Assembly: GCA_016867725.1 (NCBI GenBank)
Contig: VGIX01000056.1
Span: 1-9,118 of the forward strand
Direction: 5' to 3'
DNA from: Candidatus Effluviviaceae Genus I sp.
GTDB lineage: Bacteria > Joyebacterota > Joyebacteria > Joyebacterales > Joyebacteraceae
Length of the DNA: 9,118 nt
How positions within the stretch are numbered: position 1 is the stretch's first letter; every line of letters begins with the position of its first letter. This document shows positions 6,130 through 9,118 of this stretch, piece after piece. The notes below the pieces were generated by a model. The model worked only from the letters and a program-made list of their open reading frames with translations, was not told the origin of the DNA and made no database searches. Both the position numbers and the translations under genes were made by a program.

Positions 6130-6147
6130 CCAGCAAGTGCTTGTTGG
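6130..6147. promoter_or_regulatory. Near-palindrome upstream of the sigma-54 promoter
   Basis: CCAGCAAG-TG-CTTGTTGG is an 18-bp dyad with one G-T pair in the arms. Its centre lies about 50 bp upstream of the -24 element. It could be an activator-binding or integration-host-factor-type site. It is closer to the promoter than most enhancer sites, so the assignment is tentative. Confidence 0.35.
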
Positions 6148-6189
6148 ACAACGGGTTACGCGACTGCGCGTCCGGGCGGGTGTACGCGG

Positions 6190-6229
6190 GTGAGCGCTCA
6201 CTCGACGACGGCGCGACGGCCGTCGCGCC
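6190..6229. promoter_or_regulatory. Candidate upstream activating sequence: two palindromes
   Basis: A 12-bp palindrome GTGAGCGCTCAC (6190-6201) is followed eight bases later by a perfect 20-bp palindrome (6210-6229, centre GACGGCCGTC). They are centred about 108 and 132 bp upstream of the -24 element, in the usual range for enhancer-binding-protein sites. A Fis-type helix-turn-helix dimer is expected to bind a dyad. The 20-bp palindrome could alternatively be a hairpin after the activator gene, but no T-tract follows it. Confidence 0.45.
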
Positions 6230-6276
6230 CCCTTGGAAGCGGCGCGTCCTAACCCGTTCACCCAGCGTGAAATGCG

Positions 6277-6319
6277 AGACCGTCGAAGTTCCGACGCTGT
6301 GTCGAAACCTCGACGGTCT
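6277..6319 (-). terminator. Hairpin after the activator gene, possible terminator
   Basis: AGACCGTCGA (6277-6286) pairs perfectly with TCGACGGTCT (6310-6319). The stem continues with GTT/AAC and CGA/TCG, interrupted by single mismatches, to a 7-nt loop. It begins 39 nt past the activator stop. On the minus strand the sequence after it is CGCATTTCACG, with only a weak T-run. It is therefore a plausible but non-canonical terminator, or a 3'-end stabilising hairpin. Confidence 0.45.
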
Positions 6320-6358
6320 GGTGGTCCTGAGCGCTGTCCTCGATGCGCGTTACGCCGC

Positions 6359-9118
6359 TCAGCCGATCCCGTACTTCCGCATCTTCGCGTGGAGCCCCGT
6401 TCGAGACAGCCCGAGGAGTTCTGCCGCACGCTGCTTGTTCCACGAGCTTCTTGTCAGCGCCTCGAGGATCCTCGTCCTTTCGAGCGTCTCGACCTCGTCC
6501 CTGAGGGAGCGCTCGCCCGTCGTCTCGCCGGGCTGTCCGGCGCGGTGCCGCTCGCGCAGCTCGGGCCGGAGTTTGTCGAGCCCGATGGCCTCGCCGTCCG
6601 CGCAGAGCGCCACGCCCCGCCGCACCTCGTTCTCGAGCTCGCGCACGTTGTTCTCGCGCCAGTCGTGCCGGAGCAGAAGCTCCCGCGCCTCCCGCGTGAA
6701 CCCGGTGATCCTCTTGTGCTCCTTCGCGGAGTAGAGGTCCAGGAAGTGCTGCATGAGCAGCGGGACGTCCTCGGGCCTGTCCCTCAGCGGCGGAACCTCG
6801 ACAATGACCGCGCACAGCCTGTAGTAGAGGTCGCGTCGGAAGGTGCCGTTCCTCACGGCCTCGCTCAGGTCCTTGTTGCTCGCGGAGACCACGCGGGCGT
6901 CGCTGGTCCTCGTCAGGCTCTCGCCGACGCGCCGGTACTCGCCGTTCTGCAGGAACCTCAGGAGCTTCACCTGAAGCTGCGGGCTCATCTCGCCGATCTC
7001 GTCGAGGAAGAGCGTCCCGCCCGCCGCGGCCTGCACGAGCCCCTCGCGGTCGCGGTCGGCGTCGGTGAAGGCGCCCTTGACGTGTCCGAAGAGCTCGCTC
7101 TCCTGGAGGTGGGGAGCGATGGCGCCGGCGTTCAGTGCCACGAAGTGGCCGGTCTTGCTCCTCCCGCCCTCGTGGATCGCCCGGGCGATGAGCTCCTTGC
7201 CGGTCCCGGACTCGCCGCGGATGACGACGGGAACCCTGCTCTCCTTGAGGCGCTCGACGTCCTCGAGGATGCGGAGCATCTCCGGGCTCCTCGTGATGAT
7301 CCCCGAGAAGGCGGGCGACCCGCCGAGGTGCTGAGCCAGCCTCCCGTCGGCCTCCCACGTCTTCGACTCGACGGCGCGGCCATACGCGAGCCCGAGCATG
7401 CGCGCCGCCGCGCCCATGAACTCGACGTCGTCCTGCGTGAAGGCCGTCTGGCCCTCGGAGCGCTCTCGCTCCGCGTACAGCAGGAACACGCGGTCGCGGG
7501 CGAGCCCGGTCCTGACCGGAATGATCGCGACGGCGCCCGCGCCGCCGGGGGCCGAGGCGTCCTTGAGCCGCCCCTCGCTCAGCACGAGCGGGCTTCCGTG
7601 CCCTCGCACATCGATGGTGGCCCGCACGAACTTCGTGACATCGGCCACGCCCCTGCCGGTCCGGTCCACGGACGCGGCGACCGACGGGCCGCTCTCGGCG
7701 ACCGAGAACAGCACGAGCCGCCCGACGAGAAGCGCGTCGGCGATGCTGCCCGCGAACCGGTAGAGGTCGTCGGCGCCGGGCTCCGACATCTCGAGGAACC
7801 GGTAGCCCTCCGCGATGGCCGCGTAGCGGCCGCCGCCACCGACGCTCGTCCCCGCCAGCTCGGCGTCGAGCTCGCCGACGGCCGCGTCGACCTCGGAGAG
7901 CCCGTGCTCGTCCCGCGCGACCTCGAAACGCAGCCGCGCGCGCTCGAACCACGTCCTCGCGCGGTCCGGCTCCCCGCCGGCCTTGAGCGCCTTGCCGCGC
8001 TCGAGCTCGCACCGCGCGACCCAGTCGCCCGCGCCGACGCGGGTGAACACGGCCTCGGCGGACGAGAGCCGCGCTTCGATGGTGTCGAGCGGGATCTCCC
8101 GCCCGGACGACTCCCTGAGTCCCACGGCGCCGGTGAGCGCCGCGCGCGCGAGCTCGAAGCACTCGCCCGTCCTGCGCAGCGTCTCCTCGGCCTGACACAG
8201 CAGCGACTCCGCGGCCACTCGCTCGCCCCGCGCGTAGTGCACGGCCGCCATGGTCCGAAGCGTCGCGCCCTCCTCGATCCGGTCGCCGACGCTCCTGGTG
8301 AGCCGCAGCGCGTCGTTGCAGTCACGCTCGGCGTCGTCGAGGCGCCCCAGGGCGTAGAGGGCCTCGGCCCGCCGCCTGAGCACCTCGCCGACCACGTCGC
8401 TGCCGGCCGACACGCGGTATGCCGCCGCGATCGCCTTGTCGAGCGTCGCGAGCGCCGACTCCGGCTTCCGCTGGTCGAGCTCGAGGGTCGCCAGATACTC
8501 GAGGGCGAGAGCCTCCGCCCTCCGATAGCCGTTCTCCCGGGAGACAACGAGACCCTGCTCGAAGATGCCCCGGGCCTTGTCCCACTCGCGCCGCAGCCGG
8601 TAGACGTTCCCCAGCGCCGACTCCGCGGCGACCAGACCGCGGTTCGCTCCCAGGCGCCGGTAGATGTCTCGCGCCTCGTTCAGGTGCTCCTCGGCCTCCG
8701 CCCACCGCGACAGCCTGTGGAGCACGATGCCGATGTTCGTGAGCCGGTCCGCCGCCGCCGCGGACCGACCGAGCTTCCTGTCGATCGCGAGCGCGTTCCG
8801 GAAGTGCTCGAGGGCGCCGTTGAGGTCGCCGGAGCGCTTCGCGAGCACGCCGAGGTTGTTATAGGCCGACGCGAGGCCGGCCTCGTTCGCGAGCCGCTTC
8901 TGCGTGACGAGATAGTCGGTGAAGAAGTCGCGCGCCGCGGTGAGGTTCCCCAGCTCAGCATGCGCGATGCCCAGCGCCTTCCCGGCTTCGGCGAGGAGCA
9001 CCGAGTCGGCAGAGCCCTTGAGCGCGTCGTATGCCCTCGCCGCGGCCTCGCGGGCTTCCTCGAAGCGACCGCTCTCGATCTCGACGCGCGCCCGCACGAC
9101 ATCGATCTCGGCGGTCAA
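6359..9118 (-). CDS. Sigma-54-dependent enhancer-binding protein with TPR sensor region (5' end cut)
   Basis: This is a transcription activator that would remodel sigma-54 RNA polymerase by ATP hydrolysis. The 919 residues seen run in from the right edge. The first codon is TTG and is probably internal. Residues about 1-410 are tandem TPR-like helical repeats, for example AYNNLGVLAKRSGDLNGALE at 85-104. Residues about 430-585 look like a GAF-type sensor with little sequence signature. The AAA+ domain (about 600-840) has Walker A GESGTGKE (635-642), GAFTDA (682-687, a common variant of the sigma-54-contacting GAFTGA), Walker B GTLFLDEIGE (701-710) and arginine-finger region FRRDLYYRL (760-768). 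A Fis-type helix-turn-helix closes the protein (about 892-917). No receiver domain is visible, so the signal is probably a ligand or protein bound by the TPR/GAF part. Its position just upstream of a sigma-54 promoter makes it the likely regulator of the peptide operon. Confidence 0.95.
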   Translation of the reverse strand: MTAEIDVVRARVEIESGRFEEAREAAARAYDALKGSADSVLLAEAGKALGIAHAELGNLTAARDFFTDYLVTQKRLANEAGLASAYNNLGVLAKRSGDLNGALEHFRNALAIDRKLGRSAAAADRLTNIGIVLHRLSRWAEAEEHLNEARDIYRRLGANRGLVAAESALGNVYRLRREWDKARGIFEQGLVVSRENGYRRAEALALEYLATLELDQRKPESALATLDKAIAAAYRVSAGSDVVGEVLRRRAEALYALGRLDDAERDCNDALRLTRSVGDRIEEGATLRTMAAVHYARGERVAAESLLCQAEETLRRTGECFELARAALTGAVGLRESSGREIPLDTIEARLSSAEAVFTRVGAGDWVARCELERGKALKAGGEPDRARTWFERARLRFEVARDEHGLSEVDAAVGELDAELAGTSVGGGGRYAAIAEGYRFLEMSEPGADDLYRFAGSIADALLVGRLVLFSVAESGPSVAASVDRTGRGVADVTKFVRATIDVRGHGSPLVLSEGRLKDASAPGGAGAVAIIPVRTGLARDRVFLLYAERERSEGQTAFTQDDVEFMGAAARMLGLAYGRAVESKTWEADGRLAQHLGGSPAFSGIITRSPEMLRILEDVERLKESRVPVVIRGESGTGKELIARAIHEGGRSKTGHFVALNAGAIAPHLQESELFGHVKGAFTDADRDREGLVQAAAGGTLFLDEIGEMSPQLQVKLLRFLQNGEYRRVGESLTRTSDARVVSASNKDLSEAVRNGTFRRDLYYRLCAVIVEVPPLRDRPEDVPLLMQHFLDLYSAKEHKRITGFTREARELLLRHDWRENNVRELENEVRRGVALCADGEAIGLDKLRPELRERHRAGQPGETTGERSLRDEVETLERTRILEALTRSSWNKQRAAELLGLSRTGLHAKMRKYGIG

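Noticed and set aside
5802-6201. GAGCGCTC as a shared operator repeat
   Set aside because: The 8-mer also occurs inside coding sequence (around 5168 and 7459), so its recurrence in the intergenic region is probably due to base composition.
6141-6734. 197-codon plus-strand ORF
   Set aside because: It is mostly antisense to the C-terminus of the sigma-54 activator, with Ser/Arg-rich composition and no motifs.

Overview
The window is about 70% GC with strongly GC-biased third codon positions. It carries a sigma-54 activator with TPR repeats, an FG-GAP/VCBS beta-propeller and a SPASM radical SAM enzyme. This mix suggests a high-GC environmental bacterium, such as a member of the FCB/Eisenbacteria-like lineages or a deltaproteobacterial/myxobacterial relative. 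Taxonomy cannot be fixed from sequence reading alone. All credible genes lie on the minus strand, so the window reads biologically from right to left.

From the right edge to 6359 is most of a sigma-54-dependent enhancer-binding protein: TPR repeats, a GAF-like region, an AAA+ domain and a Fis-type helix-turn-helix. Next comes an intergenic region of about 0.8 kb (5552-6358) that is rich in palindromes. It holds a good -24/-12 sigma-54 promoter (6074-6089) pointing at the downstream genes, and a possible 56-residue ORF (5837-6007). It ends in a leader with several strong inverted repeats (5594-5710).

From 5551 to the left edge is a compact, overlapping set of five genes. They are (i) an unusual fusion of an isoprenoid-diphosphate-synthase-like domain with a radical SAM/SPASM peptide maturase, (ii) a 61-residue Cys/Asp-rich peptide whose start overlaps the maturase stop, (iii) a secreted seven-repeat FG-GAP beta-propeller, (iv) an ABC transporter ATPase and (v) an ABC-2 permease that runs off the window. 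Spacing and overlaps (TGATG between i and ii, 50 nt between ii and iii, 20 nt overlap between iii and iv, 34 nt overlap between iv and v) indicate one operon.

The most interesting reading is a RiPP-type or peptide-cofactor system under sigma-54 control. The maturase would install thioether cross-links in the Cys/Asp peptide, which has three CX3D motifs. The ABC pair would export it, and the propeller could be its extracytoplasmic partner. The gene order (radical SAM, small Cys peptide, beta-propeller, ABC transporter) resembles the qhpD-qhpC-qhpB...qhpF arrangement of quinohemoprotein amine dehydrogenase. However, no heme c motif, protease or flavoprotein is visible here, and the isoprenoid-synthase fusion is foreign to that system. 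The product and function are therefore inferred, not shown.
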